Source: Bradyrhizobium sp. CB1717 (GTDB lineage: Bacteria; Pseudomonadota; Alphaproteobacteria; Rhizobiales; Xanthobacteraceae). From it: 64,000 nucleotides of DNA. A model generated the notes under the pieces. It did not search any database. It saw only the letters and a program-made list of their open reading frames with translations, and had not been told where the DNA came from. The number at the start of each line of letters is the position of its first letter. Position 1 is the stretch's first letter. The DNA lies in NCBI RefSeq assembly GCF_029714325.1, contig NZ_CP121666.1, positions 7,347,001 through 7,411,000 on the forward strand, read 5' to 3'. The position numbers and the translations under genes were made by a program. Below are positions 16,721 through 24,594 of the stretch, piece by piece.

Positions 16721-17304
16721 GAAAATTGCTCCTTTGTAGAATCTTGCTGGGAGGCCGCTTGCAACGCGTGAGCGTCCCAGCGGTCCTTGAATATGATCGC
16801 AGCGAGGTCGAACAACCTCTTGCCGCTAATCGATTGCGAACGGCGAACGCGAACGTCTTGCCATGCAGGACTTGGCCCACCGAAAACGGCATCGAAAGAG
16901 CCGCCATTCGACTGATATGTGATCGTTGCACGCTGTACATTCGTATCGATCGTGACGACGGCCTTGTACGCAAGCACCGCAAACGGCAAGTCTTGGAGAT
17001 TGGGATGGAAGGAATTGACTGCCCTCACGAGCACGTCACCAAGCTTCTGCCCGTGCGCGTCTCTGAGTCCCCAGTATCGCCGCGCCGCCGCGACGCAGTC
17101 GCGAAACTCTGCACCCGACAATAGCGCGAGCAGGATCAACACCAGGTCGTCGACGTCTAGCTTCGGAACATGCGCACCACGGCTGGACGGCCAAGCGCGT
17201 GTTTCAACCAAGCGTCTCTTGAGTTGCTGTACGGTCGCGAGCGGAGTGTTAGTGGCGCGCGCGACGCCTTCATAGATTTCTTTTGCCGTCGCTTTCGCTT
17301 TCAC
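16717..17304 (-). CDS. Unknown first gene of the protease operon
   Basis: A 195-residue protein with an N-terminal helix-turn-helix-like region (AKEIYEGVARATNTPLATVQ, then LKRRLVETRAWP). The middle is hydrophobic but not membrane-like (DVDDLVLILLALLSGAEFRD). The GTG start at 17304 is chosen because AAAGGA lies ten bases upstream. It may bind DNA and lead the small head operon; this is inference from position. Confidence 0.5.
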   Translation of the reverse strand: MKAKATAKEIYEGVARATNTPLATVQQLKRRLVETRAWPSSRGAHVPKLDVDDLVLILLALLSGAEFRDCVAAARRYWGLRDAHGQKLGDVLVRAVNSFHPNLQDLPFAVLAYKAVVTIDTNVQRATITYQSNGGSFDAVFGGPSPAWQDVRVRRSQSISGKRLFDLAAIIFKDRWDAHALQAASQQDSTKEQFS

Positions 17305-17615
17305 GGCGGAAGTCCTTTCTATTTGAAATGAGCGGCTTGCGTTCGCCGCAATCACTAAGTCGGCAGGCAGGGAGCACAATGCGCGCCGCGATGCCGCGCA
17401 CTGGCTCAACCCACCGCAATCGCCAGAAGTGGAAGCAAATGGCGATTACAGCGCACGAGGCTACAAACCCGCGCGAAGGTGTTTCGAAAAAGGCCGGCCG
17501 CGAGGTATGAACGGCCGGCTAAGTCTCGAAAGAACGGAGGCTGAAACTCAACCTCTATTCTTATGATACCCTGCGCCTATTGCGTGGTGTCGACACCGCA
17601 GAAACAGCAGCAATT

Positions 17616-18506
17616 TCAGGCCGCTTTCTTGATAACCGGCCCGCGAGCTTGATTGAGATAACTCGTCCAGCGGGGCGCTTCTGGATACTTCGCGATTGGC
17701 CAGTTCAGAGTTCCCACCAAACGCCAGCGGTCGTGCGGTCGCTCCCCTCGCTCCTCCAGTCGGTCTAGGCCCGCAAGGAAACGGGACAAGTTTCGTAGGG
17801 CGGCTCGCAGCATTCCCTTCCCGCAAGCGCTGGCAGTCGTCCTGTCCGTGAATCCTTCCGTCTCGCCAATCATCCTTGCCGTCCAATTGTCTGCGATCAT
17901 TGTCCGAAGCAATTGGAAGTCGCGGCCAAGCACGTCTGCGGCTAGGTCGACTACCTGCCGCGCGTGCAAAATGCGTATTGCTGTAGGCGTGTGGTCTTCG
18001 TTGTCGACAACCGTGCAGTCCGCGGGAACGCTTGTGTCTTCGAATTCAAGGTCATCATTGAGCTGCAAGCCGTTATCGCTATCCAACGAAGACATGCCAT
18101 CGTCAAAATAGGGCAGCATTAGTTCGCGCCACTCGTTGGACTCTATAGGGTCACAAGCTGCGGTAGCTAGAAGCTCCTTCAACCTTTCAGCATCGAACCA
18201 ATGCCGTCTGTTTTCAATCTCGTTGATTCCAAGTTCGCCGCGCTCGTAGATTTCCTTCAAGTGGTAGCGTTGAGGCTTCGCGAGGTTATCGTTAGCTGGC
18301 TTCTGCGGACCATTATCCAACGTCGTAACAATCGCTCCGGCTTTCGCAGCATCGTCAGGCCGCAGCGCGTAGTCCCGCCAAACGCGGGAGCCGTTCAAAC
18401 TGATGGTGTGCGCTTCACGGTCTACGCTGGCAGCCTCTCGCTGCCCGTCTTCTGTAGCAATGATCGGCGCTGATGCGCCGACGTCGTCGGTAATCGTTCT
18501 TGTCAT
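17616..18506 (-). CDS. Unknown protein with a sigma-like C-terminal helix-turn-helix
   Basis: In this 296-residue protein the C-terminal part reads LLRTMIADNWTARMIGETEG then FTDRTTASACGKGMLRAALR, which resembles a sigma-4-like recognition fold. The middle is very acidic (SSLDSDNGLQLNDDLEFEDT). It is the gene nearest the right attachment site and transcribed toward the head operon, so it could be a late activator. No firm family match. Confidence 0.5.
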   Translation of the reverse strand: MTRTITDDVGASAPIIATEDGQREAASVDREAHTISLNGSRVWRDYALRPDDAAKAGAIVTTLDNGPQKPANDNLAKPQRYHLKEIYERGELGINEIENRRHWFDAERLKELLATAACDPIESNEWRELMLPYFDDGMSSLDSDNGLQLNDDLEFEDTSVPADCTVVDNEDHTPTAIRILHARQVVDLAADVLGRDFQLLRTMIADNWTARMIGETEGFTDRTTASACGKGMLRAALRNLSRFLAGLDRLEERGERPHDRWRLVGTLNWPIAKYPEAPRWTSYLNQARGPVIKKAA

Positions 18507-18668
18507 CCAATTCTTTCGAGCAATGTTGCGCCGGCCTCTTCAGGGTCGGTCGTTGATTTCGATAGGGTTTCATGCCCTATCTTTGCCTTCAAAACGCAGT
18601 CGCCCCCGCGGCCGAATTGGCGACGGGGGCGAATTGCGTTGCAGGGGTAGCAAAATTCTGAGTAGAAT

Positions 18669-18685
18669 TCCACTGTTTCTAGAAA
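18669..18685 (+). repeat. 17-bp repeat with TTTCTAGAAA palindrome, copy 2
   Basis: Exact second copy of the repeat at 2610-2626. It lies 15 bp upstream of the gene at 18700, a plausible operator position. Confidence 0.45.
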
Positions 18686-18699
18686 AACGGCCGCGATCC

Positions 18700-19026
18700 A
18701 TGAATCGTCTCGCACGACGAGAGCTTGTAGACTGCTACGACTGCGGAACTCCCGTGTCCTTTTCGGCCGTGGCCTGCCCGTCTTGCGGCTCGCGCGAGCC
18801 GACTGGACCGTACGTTCAAAGCCGGGCTGAGCGGCGCCGCCACCGCATTGAAGAGAGAAACGACCAGACACTGTTGGCAATGACAGTGTTGTGCTGTGGC
18901 ATCGGATTCTTCTACGGATCGGTGATGGTCGGGCCTTGGGGTGCTTTTGGTTATGCCCTAGTCGGCGCCATCATCGGCGTACCGGCCGGCTTTATCATCA
19001 ACCTCAGCAGGCGCCTATTTGGCTAA
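18700..19026 (+). CDS. Small zinc-ribbon membrane protein
   Basis: The 108-residue protein starts with a zinc ribbon (CYDCG and CPSCGSREP, residues about 12-34), then a basic linker (RAERRRHRIEERN). Two hydrophobic segments follow (TLLAMTVLCCGIGFFYGSV and GYALVGAIIGVPAGFIINL). It is a monocistronic gene at the right edge of the element, opposite in direction to the head operon, as lysogenic-conversion genes often are. Role unknown. Confidence 0.6.
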   Translation: MNRLARRELVDCYDCGTPVSFSAVACPSCGSREPTGPYVQSRAERRRHRIEERNDQTLLAMTVLCCGIGFFYGSVMVGPWGAFGYALVGAIIGVPAGFIINLSRRLFG

Positions 19027-19132
19027 GCCCAACCAATCAATAGCCAATACTACGGCACAACCAAACGAGAACAAACGCATCTAGTCATAGTCCGATTCCG
19101 CTGAATTTTCAGTGTCGTCCGGCTTCCCCTTC

Positions 19133-19182
19133 CCGCTCATAACGGTCTGGTTGCAGGTTCGAGTCCTGCCGGGCCCACCAAT
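19133..19182 (+). repeat. Right attachment repeat of the phage-like element
   Basis: Exact 50-bp copy of the tRNA 3' part at 1077-1126, ending two bases after CCA. It marks the junction with the next, more decayed element. Confidence 0.9.
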
Positions 19183-19211
19183 GAGATCAATGACTTACAA
19201 CAGGTTTATTT

Positions 19212-19255
19212 CCTTAAAAATTTGGGGCACAGTTTGGGGCACAGCTTTTGTTCAT
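19212..19255 (-). pseudogene. Possible C-terminal tail of a lost integrase
   Basis: The minus strand reads NKSCAPNCAPNF then stop, a repeat-rich tail seen at the end of some tRNA-targeting integrases. It lies between the attachment repeat and the directionality factor, exactly where the integrase of a second element would end. The evidence is short and positional. Confidence 0.3.
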
Positions 19256-19271
19256 GAATTGTGCAGCTCGC

Positions 19272-19646
19272 TCAGGTAGTATTTTTTCTCTTTTGCTCCC
19301 TTTTCTCTCGTCGTATTGCGTCGCTCTTTTCTCGTCTTCTCCTTATCAGTCGTTCCAAGTCGGACTCCCCCTCGTGATCTTCGCGGTCCGGCAAGACATC
19401 ACGCTGAGAGCGAACCTCATCGGTCCGAAAGTTCTTCGGTGCGACCTTGCACAGCTCGCGCATCCGCTCGATCGCAGCAAGGGTCGTGAAGTGCTTGTTG
19501 GCAATCAGTTCGACCTCCAAGCGCCCCTTCTCGATTTCCTTTCGGAGTCCCTTGACCGTCAATCCCCCGGCGGGAAAGGCCAACTTCAGAGCGACGTCCA
19601 ATCTTAAAGGGGTGTCGCGAGAGATCTTTGCCGTCTTCTCATCCAT
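19272..19646 (-). CDS. Excisionase-like directionality factor, second copy
   Basis: The 124-residue protein shares with the factor at 2188 the order DVALKLAFPAGGLTVKGLRK, IANKHFTTLAAIERMRELCK. The C-terminus is highly basic (RRRREKSDAIRREKREQKRK). The start at 19646 is preferred to a GTG four codons earlier. No integrase gene follows it, unlike the other two copies, so its partner appears to be deleted. Confidence 0.6.
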   Translation of the reverse strand: MDEKTAKISRDTPLRLDVALKLAFPAGGLTVKGLRKEIEKGRLEVELIANKHFTTLAAIERMRELCKVAPKNFRTDEVRSQRDVLPDREDHEGESDLERLIRRRREKSDAIRREKREQKRKNTT

Positions 19647-19720
19647 TGCAGCTCTCACCCGCGGAAGACCTGAATACTATAGTCTGTAGCTCTTTAGTCT
19701 TCGAGGCAAGACTATGGGGC

Positions 19721-19954
19721 GTGAAAAAGCTGAACGCGCCCTTCGGAAAAATCATTGCAAACTTAAGAAACGCTGCCGGGCTCTCTCAGGAGGAGCTGGC
19801 TGAGCGGGCAAAAATTCACCGGACATACGTGAGCCAGATCGAGCGCGGACTAAAGTCCCCAACCCTCGTGATGCTCTTTCGGTTAGCGCAAGCCCTCAAT
19901 ACGACTCCGAGCAAAATCGTAAAGCAAGTCGAGAGCGATATTGGAGTGAGTTAG
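19721..19954 (+). CDS. XRE-family helix-turn-helix regulator
   Basis: The 77-residue protein is a canonical Cro/CI-type domain: FGKIIANLRNAAGLSQEELA, then AKIHRTYVSQIERGLKSPTL and LAQALNTTPSKIVKQ. The GTG at 19721 gives the usual N-terminus. It diverges from the directionality factor, as in element 1. Partially palindromic AGTCTT/AAGACT sequence lies just upstream and may be its own operator. Confidence 0.8.
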   Translation: MKKLNAPFGKIIANLRNAAGLSQEELAERAKIHRTYVSQIERGLKSPTLVMLFRLAQALNTTPSKIVKQVESDIGVS

Positions 19955-20058
19955 CTTCGTCGGCTCGCGCGCCGCTCTGCGTGAACGACAGAAACTTCTA
20001 CATGTCTCGTGATCAAATCAAATTAGTTGGGTCAAGCGAGTGGGAGAGGACCGTGGCT

Positions 20059-20244
20059 CTACCGCCTAACAGTGAAACGGAACGAGGCGTGTATCCCAGC
20101 GGTCGGCCCCGCCGATCGGCTTCGGCTTCGGCATGTGCCGGCCTTCACCATGTCGGCAAAGACCTTCGGTGTCGCGCCGATGTAAGCAGCGGCCCGCAGC
20201 TTCGACAGGCCACGGGGCCAATGGGGTAGCGATCGTTCAACCAC
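20059..20244 (-). pseudogene. Frameshifted AlpA-like regulator
   Basis: The start (HWPRGLSKLRAAAYIGATPK) nearly matches the AlpA-like gene at 3277-3921. A one-base deletion after the MVKAGT motif shifts the frame; the other frame continues MPKPKPIGGADRWD and then stops. The C-terminal domain of the element 1 version is missing. It is a dead copy. Confidence 0.7.
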
Positions 20245-20389
20245 CGATCAAGAACCCGCTGAGTTCGATCCGAAGTCGCTTCTTCTTGGGTTGCTCGCGT
20301 CGCATGTCGGCTCGCAGCTCATACACAACATCGGCGGCAGCCAATCGCTCGCCTATCCTAATGTGTTCATCTGCGGTCTTTTGATCCAT
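20237..20389 (-). CDS. Small basic protein before the AlpA-like remnant
   Basis: A 50-residue frame (MDQKTADEHIRIGERLAAAD, then basic KKKRLRIEL) overlaps the start of the AlpA-like remnant. Another short frame of 36 codons (20353-20463) overlaps its own start. The coupling suggests a small regulatory operon. There is no equivalent in element 1, and no family is recognised. Confidence 0.35.
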   Translation of the reverse strand: MDQKTADEHIRIGERLAAADVVYELRADMRREQPKKKRLRIELSGFLIGG

Positions 20390-20544
20390 TCGGCCGACCC
20401 GAACAAGTCAGACAAAAGTCGCTCGTTTGCCTCTAACCGCTCCTTGATAACCATTTGGCGCATTGCCCCATCGCTCCATAATTGAATGTCGGAATCGACA
20501 CGCAGAAATCATGAAGGGGCATTTGTCTCCTACAAAGCGTTAAA

Positions 20545-20567
20545 GTTGTATCTGAAATCGATACAAC
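20545..20567. promoter_or_regulatory. Inverted repeat GTTGTATC-N7-GATACAAC
   Basis: A perfect 8-bp inverted repeat with a 7-base spacer in the intergenic region upstream of the AlpA-like operon. Size and position fit a repressor operator. Confidence 0.4.
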
Positions 20568-20661
20568 CTACAGGATTCGCGTCGCGATTTTGGCTACAGA
20601 TCAGCGCTTTTGTCCGCCAAGCGCGGAGCTTTCGACGTTTGGGCCACTAGACACCGGTCGA

Positions 20662-20685
20662 TTGTACCGAAATTGGCTACACTGA
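20662..20685. promoter_or_regulatory. Shared 24-bp site, element 2 copy
   Basis: TTGTACCGAAATT followed by GGCTACACTGA; one mismatch to 3968-3991. It lies between the regulator side and the cargo side, as in element 1. Confidence 0.45.
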
Positions 20686-20720
20686 GTTGCCTTGCCGTCG
20701 CTCTTTGCTAGTCTTCACCC

Positions 20721-20879
20721 ATGAGCGAAAGCATCGGCTGCGATCATTGCGAAGAAGAGTACCCGCCGAATGAGTTAGTCATTCTTGATCCGCCAGCCGG
20801 CAAAGGTGAGTGGATTTGCGCTAGGTGCATAGAAATCAATTTGCGCAAGGCAATAGCGGAGCTGCCGCGGGAGAATTGA
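20721..20879 (+). CDS. Small zinc-binding protein (52 residues)
   Basis: The frame starts MSESIGCDHCEEEYPPNE and continues to GEWICARCIEINLRKA. Two CxxC pairs (CDHC and CARC) about 27 residues apart make a zinc ribbon. It begins at an ATG 36 bp after the shared 24-bp site, and ends 37 bp before the convergent RelA/SpoT gene. Such proteins are common in phage early regions. Function unknown. Confidence 0.6.
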   Translation: MSESIGCDHCEEEYPPNELVILDPPAGKGEWICARCIEINLRKAIAELPREN

Positions 20880-20915
20880 ATCACGCTGTACCAACGCCTC
20901 TGTTTCCGCGCCGGA

Positions 20916-21902
20916 TTAGTAGTTGTCGAATGCCTTTCCGAGGTCCACGTATATTGGCCTCAGTTCTTCAGGGGTAAGCGGCCAATTCGATTTGGTGGCC
21001 GTGGGCTTTTCATTCGCAAGCAGATAGACCAACAGTATCGAAGGTTGCCTGAAGAGCAGCTTGCGGCTCGCTCTCTCTCTCAGCTGCGCAACAATCTGAG
21101 GCTTGCTCGTCAGGAAACGGTCGATCCTCTCCGCAACATCCTCCCCGGCCACTTGTTCAAACGTGTCAACTATCAGCCCCTCTGCTCTCGTCGGCTGCGG
21201 CTCCAACTGGATATGCTTCCGATAAAGTCGCGAGGTGTTTTCGCTTAGGCTCCTGCTTGGCGCTATGGACTCGCTAACCTGATCGACGACCTGCTGAAAG
21301 TAATCGTTGGTCGCTTCGATCAAAGCCATGCTCTTGGCCGCTGCCCGCTTCATCCTAGCGGTCGCTTCCACAGTCGGCTTATAGATCGTGTCGTGAGTCA
21401 GTTCACTGTACGCATGTTGAAGAATCGTTTTTATCTGAACCTCGCATGGAGTCCCAGCAGGCACGACATGCCCGCTCACACTCAATTCGGAGTGGCACCG
21501 AACAACGTAGTGCACTGCTGCATAGTCAAATTGAATCGGGTTCTGCTGCTGCTCATACTCAAAGTCTCTATCTTTAGATGCATCCCAGTCGGGACATTTC
21601 GTGATGGCATCACTTACAACACGAATATGGTCAGTCAGCAGGACAACAAACCGTACCCCCACCTTGTCGGTGATGTCGCCGTAAGGATCGGAATAGGATT
21701 TGTTTCGGTAAAACGCCTTTTCGAGAAAAGATGCATCAGCCTTGACGCGCGGCTTTGGCGGAAGCCTGAGAAACAAATCAACCGCCAGCGGAGCGATTTG
21801 GGAGCGGACCTGATCAATCACACGCGCAACAACGTAATCGCCCCATGCCTCATACATCGGACGTTCGGCAGACCACTTCTCTATTAGCTCGTCTTCCGTC
21901 AT
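20916..21902 (-). CDS. RelA/SpoT-domain nucleotide synthetase-like protein
   Basis: The first 175 of 328 residues have the (p)ppGpp-synthetase fold: PRVK and EKAFYRNKSY (51-70), DKVGVRFVVLLTD (79-91), FDYAAVH (125-131), CEVQIKT (153-159) with the catalytic-type Glu, and QHAYSELTHD (162-171). There is no hydrolase, TGS or ACT domain. The C-terminal 150 residues are helical and of unknown function. It overlaps the end of the upstream gene by four bases. It could make an alarmone or modify RNA like toxic small alarmone synthetases. A phage-defence role is inferred from its cargo position. Confidence 0.75.
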   Translation of the reverse strand: MTEDELIEKWSAERPMYEAWGDYVVARVIDQVRSQIAPLAVDLFLRLPPKPRVKADASFLEKAFYRNKSYSDPYGDITDKVGVRFVVLLTDHIRVVSDAITKCPDWDASKDRDFEYEQQQNPIQFDYAAVHYVVRCHSELSVSGHVVPAGTPCEVQIKTILQHAYSELTHDTIYKPTVEATARMKRAAAKSMALIEATNDYFQQVVDQVSESIAPSRSLSENTSRLYRKHIQLEPQPTRAEGLIVDTFEQVAGEDVAERIDRFLTSKPQIVAQLRERASRKLLFRQPSILLVYLLANEKPTATKSNWPLTPEELRPIYVDLGKAFDNY

Positions 21903-22969
21903 TCTTGATCACGTACGCGGTCACGTATGGTGATCTGAGTCCACGTCTGCCCCACCCCCGAAGCATCCACGTTTATCGATCGGACCTCAATCAGTTCAGC
22001 AAATGCGTCTGGCGGAGCTGAAAGCTGAATGTCTCGCGAAAACTTGAGACGACGCTTCTTGAGATATCCCTGTATGTCCGATGTATCCTTAGCAACCGCG
22101 TTGCTAGGGAACGATTTCGCAAGCATGAAGGTTTCATAATCATCCTTCATATCAGCATCCAAATAATGCGACGAGAACGTTGCAAGCTCTAAGGTCGGCG
22201 ATTGGTCGACTTTCAAGTAAGTATACAGTCCGGTCAGTAAGTCCGCCTTGCGCTCGTCCGAAACGTCTGTCGCGTTGATAAACTCGCGCGTCCCCTCAAA
22301 GAACCTACGTGTCAACTGTGCGCTGTTGACCGGAATTGCACAGCCAAGAAACGACTCGTAGAAATAATTGGCCGCGCCCTCTCTGTTCTTCGGAGACATT
22401 TGCTTGTCGTAGATGACAGCTTGCCATCCGGCTGGCATAGTCGAGCGTGGCGCGCTCCCGTCGTACAAGAAAGCACCTATCTTAAACAGCTTGGTTTGCG
22501 GTCCAAGGAACAAGTCTTTCAAATATTGAACTTGCAGGGTCTGCGTGTGTCGAAAGCCGCTGTGCGTCTCTGCTTTGATAACGCCGACCACGCGTCTAGC
22601 GGGATTCCCTGCGGACCCGGTGAAGACAACAACGACTCCACCGGGAATATTGCGTGCTGACTGCGCAGAGGTCAGCTTGTCCGCGTATCGGCACGACAGC
22701 GCAATGAAATTCGCATCATCGGCGACAAGCAAGTCCGCGGCAATTTCGAGAGCGCATCCCGCGACAAGAGGCGATATTGCCATCTGCATGCTTTGAGAGT
22801 TGCTTCCCAAGGCGGCCACCACGCGCTCGCGGAAGAAGTCCATAGCTTCCGCGCTCAAGGAAAGGATTTGATTGCCGTATGTGGGCGGAACAATCTGCCG
22901 GTCGTCTAGTCGCCGATGAACCTCGTGAATAATAAGCCTGTCGACTGTTAAATTTTCGAAAAACATCAC
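21899..22969 (-). CDS. Nucleoid-associated protein-like (NA37/NdpA family) cargo protein
   Basis: The 356-residue protein resembles the 37-kDa nucleoid-associated family: a start NLTVDRLIIHEVHRRLDDRQ, GGVVVVFTGSAG, RVVGVIKAETHSGF, and AANYFYESFLGC followed by TRRFFEGTREFINAT. In that family these parts form a DNA-associated dimer. It is the first gene of a two-gene unit and its stop overlaps the RelA/SpoT start (ATGA). It has its own promoter. Pairing a nucleoid-binding protein with a nucleotide synthetase suggests a sensor and effector pair; this is inference. Confidence 0.6.
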   Translation of the reverse strand: MMFFENLTVDRLIIHEVHRRLDDRQIVPPTYGNQILSLSAEAMDFFRERVVAALGSNSQSMQMAISPLVAGCALEIAADLLVADDANFIALSCRYADKLTSAQSARNIPGGVVVVFTGSAGNPARRVVGVIKAETHSGFRHTQTLQVQYLKDLFLGPQTKLFKIGAFLYDGSAPRSTMPAGWQAVIYDKQMSPKNREGAANYFYESFLGCAIPVNSAQLTRRFFEGTREFINATDVSDERKADLLTGLYTYLKVDQSPTLELATFSSHYLDADMKDDYETFMLAKSFPSNAVAKDTSDIQGYLKKRRLKFSRDIQLSAPPDAFAELIEVRSINVDASGVGQTWTQITIRDRVRDQE

Positions 22970-23051
22970 TCCCCCAACGCCGTTTTGCTGAAAGCAATAG
23001 CGCGGTTGCTGAGCGACTGCCAGTTATGGTTGTGGCGTTGACCACAGGAAC

Positions 23052-23080
23052 AAAATAGGAACACTTCATCCTTAGGTCAA
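23052..23080 (-). promoter_or_regulatory. Promoter of the RelA/SpoT cargo operon
   Basis: On the minus strand TTGACC (23080-23075) and TATTTT (23057-23052) are 17 bp apart. Two GTTCC repeats flank the second box and could be an operator. It is the counterpart of the promoter at 6022-6049. Confidence 0.5.
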
Positions 23081-23100
23081 GGCATTTTTGGGCCGATGAA

Positions 23101-23120
23101 GGGCGGCCTATGGGCCGCCC
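23101..23120 (-). terminator. Perfect GC hairpin after the tape-measure remnant
   Basis: GGGCGGCC-TATG-GGCCGCCC forms a perfect 8-bp stem just past the tape-measure stop. No T run follows. Position matches the hairpin at 6055-6097. Confidence 0.45.
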
Positions 23121-23128
23121 GCGACCTG

Positions 23129-23568
23129 TTACAAGTGCCTCGTCTGCTGCGCGTTGCGAACGATTTTGACCACTCTTGTCGGCAACGTCTGCTCCAACTC
23201 CGCAATCTGAGCCTGAACCCTTGCAAGCCCGGCTTCGTCGGCGCCGCGAGCGTCAATAGTCACATTGACAGGCGCGCTTCCTTCGTCGACATACTCGCAA
23301 GCTCGGCATGCTCCGCAATGTCGACAAGCGCCTGAGATTGCCCACCAGCAAAATCAACGAAAGCTCGCATGCTGGTAACGGCTGCCACTGTGGCGAGACT
23401 TACGCCGCCGATTGTCATTGTATAGGAGTTGAATAGCGAGTCGGCCTCGCTTGCTTTCCTGGCAGTTTCGTCTACGGCGTTTCCAAGCTCGTTTACCGAG
23501 TTGGTCGTACTGTCGATTCCGTCTCCGGTAGTGCTGGTAATGCGCCGTACCAAGTCACCTTCAGCCAT
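23129..23568 (-). pseudogene. Tape-measure gene with large internal deletion
   Basis: The N-terminal 97 residues (GVSLATVAAVTSMRAFVDFA, ending near MSTKE) nearly match the tape-measure gene of element 1. The sequence then jumps, out of frame, to the C-terminal end ARGADEAGLARVQAQIAEL and RNAQQTRHL. The corresponding intact gene has about 1.6 kb between these points. It is a clean internal deletion that leaves both ends. Confidence 0.85.
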
Positions 23569-23808
23569 GCGTATTGCTATCAGCCACGGCCAGCAGGGCC
23601 GCGTCTTTCGTAGAGTCTGTCATATGTTTCCTAGTTAGTGCCGCCCGAAGAAAACAACGTGCGCTGCTTTCGGGTCGAGATAGCGCCGTCTTCGAGCTAA
23701 GCTTGATGTACGTATCGACGTCGCCGAGCGGAGAATCAAAGCGAACCGCGGCGTGCGAGTCCCCGCTGATGCAAGCGAAAACCTTCTTCGGATAACAGAA
23801 AAATTTCG
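23561..23808 (-). pseudogene. 3' remnant of an unknown gene before the tape-measure remnant
   Basis: A minus-strand frame reads VFACISGDSHAAVRFDSPLG, DVDTYIKLSSK and ends LAVADSNTHG; its stop overlaps the tape-measure ATG. No start codon is available before KHM near its end, so it is probably the truncated end of a tail-operon gene. An overlapping frame is also open, so the call is weak. Confidence 0.3.
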
Positions 23809-23974
23809 CCCGCTAATGCTAGGTGCAAAGGCGATGCGCTTATATTTTTTGGCTCTGAGTGTGGTGATTCTTGCGAATCGGCGCAATGGCCTGCCCCTTC
23901 AAAGAGAGGGTTTGGGCGTCCGCGGCGCCCAAGGGGCGGCGGCCTAATCCGCCATTCGCAAGGAGAAAACATCC

Positions 23975-24100
23975 ATGAGCGACAAAGCGCGCCTTGTATG
24001 CCCACTCCATGCACCGGTTCACGTTATCCAGTACCTGAGATTCAGGTTCGGGAAATGGGAATCTGTGTGTGAACACTGCCGAGGAAAGCGCCGCCGTTAG
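23975..24100 (+). CDS. Very small cysteine-containing protein (41 residues)
   Basis: The frame MSDKARLVCPLHAPVH then WESVCEHCRGKRRR has a CEHC pair plus an upstream Cys and His residues, a possible zinc site, and a basic end. AAGGAGA lies ideally upstream and a strong terminator follows 30 bp after the stop, which supports a real short transcription unit. Confidence 0.55.
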   Translation: MSDKARLVCPLHAPVHVIQYLRFRFGKWESVCEHCRGKRRR

Positions 24101-24130
24101 GCGGACGCTTCCTCAAACATGAGCAACTTG

Positions 24131-24156
24131 GGGGACCTTCGGGTCCCCTCTTTTTT
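24131..24156 (+). terminator. Rho-independent terminator
   Basis: GGGGACC-TTCG-GGTCCCC is a 7-bp stem with a UUCG tetraloop, followed by TCTTTTTT. It ends the short unit at 23975-24100. Confidence 0.85.
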
Positions 24157-24594
24157 CCTGCCTTAGGAGCAGGATCAACAACGCAAGCACCAAACGGTTC
24201 ACTCGCGAATTTCGGTGTTCGGAAATGCTAAGTGACGTCTCAAACTAAGGTGGTCGACCTTAGTAAACGTCGAGTTAACCGCTGCCACACGGCGCTTCAC
24301 TCCCGGCTGTCGCGATCTACGGACCGGCTTGTTTTTCGTTGACCGATTGGTATGACGAGATTCGGCGCGAATCAAGGCTTACGTATTTCGCAAGCTTACT
24401 TTTTGCGTGTGATTCCAAGAGGGTCTAGCTACCAGTACCCGCTGTTCACAGAGGGTTGAGTCACGTTCCCCACAGGAATGGTTGGTTTTCGACGTTAAAC
24501 CCGATCGGTACGCGCGACCGGTAGGCTGTATCTGGTTTCCCAAAACATGTTTTCGTGGTCGCCGTGCTCCGCCCAAAGAGCGGCTAGTGGCTCG
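24157..24594. other. Intergenic stretch without a supported gene
   Basis: No convincing frame was found. A palindrome ACTAAGGT-N5-ACCTTAGT lies at 24244-24264. The IS630 left end is probably close to 24594 but its terminal repeat was not identified. Confidence 0.4.

Larger units (their letters stand above)
1127..19182. mobile_element. Defective prophage or phage satellite integrated at a CAU tRNA
   Basis: The element is delimited by an exact 50-bp repeat and has the integrase beside the tRNA copy. Genes include a directionality factor, XRE and AlpA-like regulators, an HNH cargo operon, a tape-measure protein, a tail fibre, a DUF4062 protein, HNH endonuclease, primase-helicase, and a prohead protease operon. 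Large terminase, portal and major capsid genes were not found, the tape measure is split by an IS and the helicase is frameshifted. It is therefore a degraded prophage or a satellite-like mosaic that cannot form particles alone. Confidence 0.85.
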
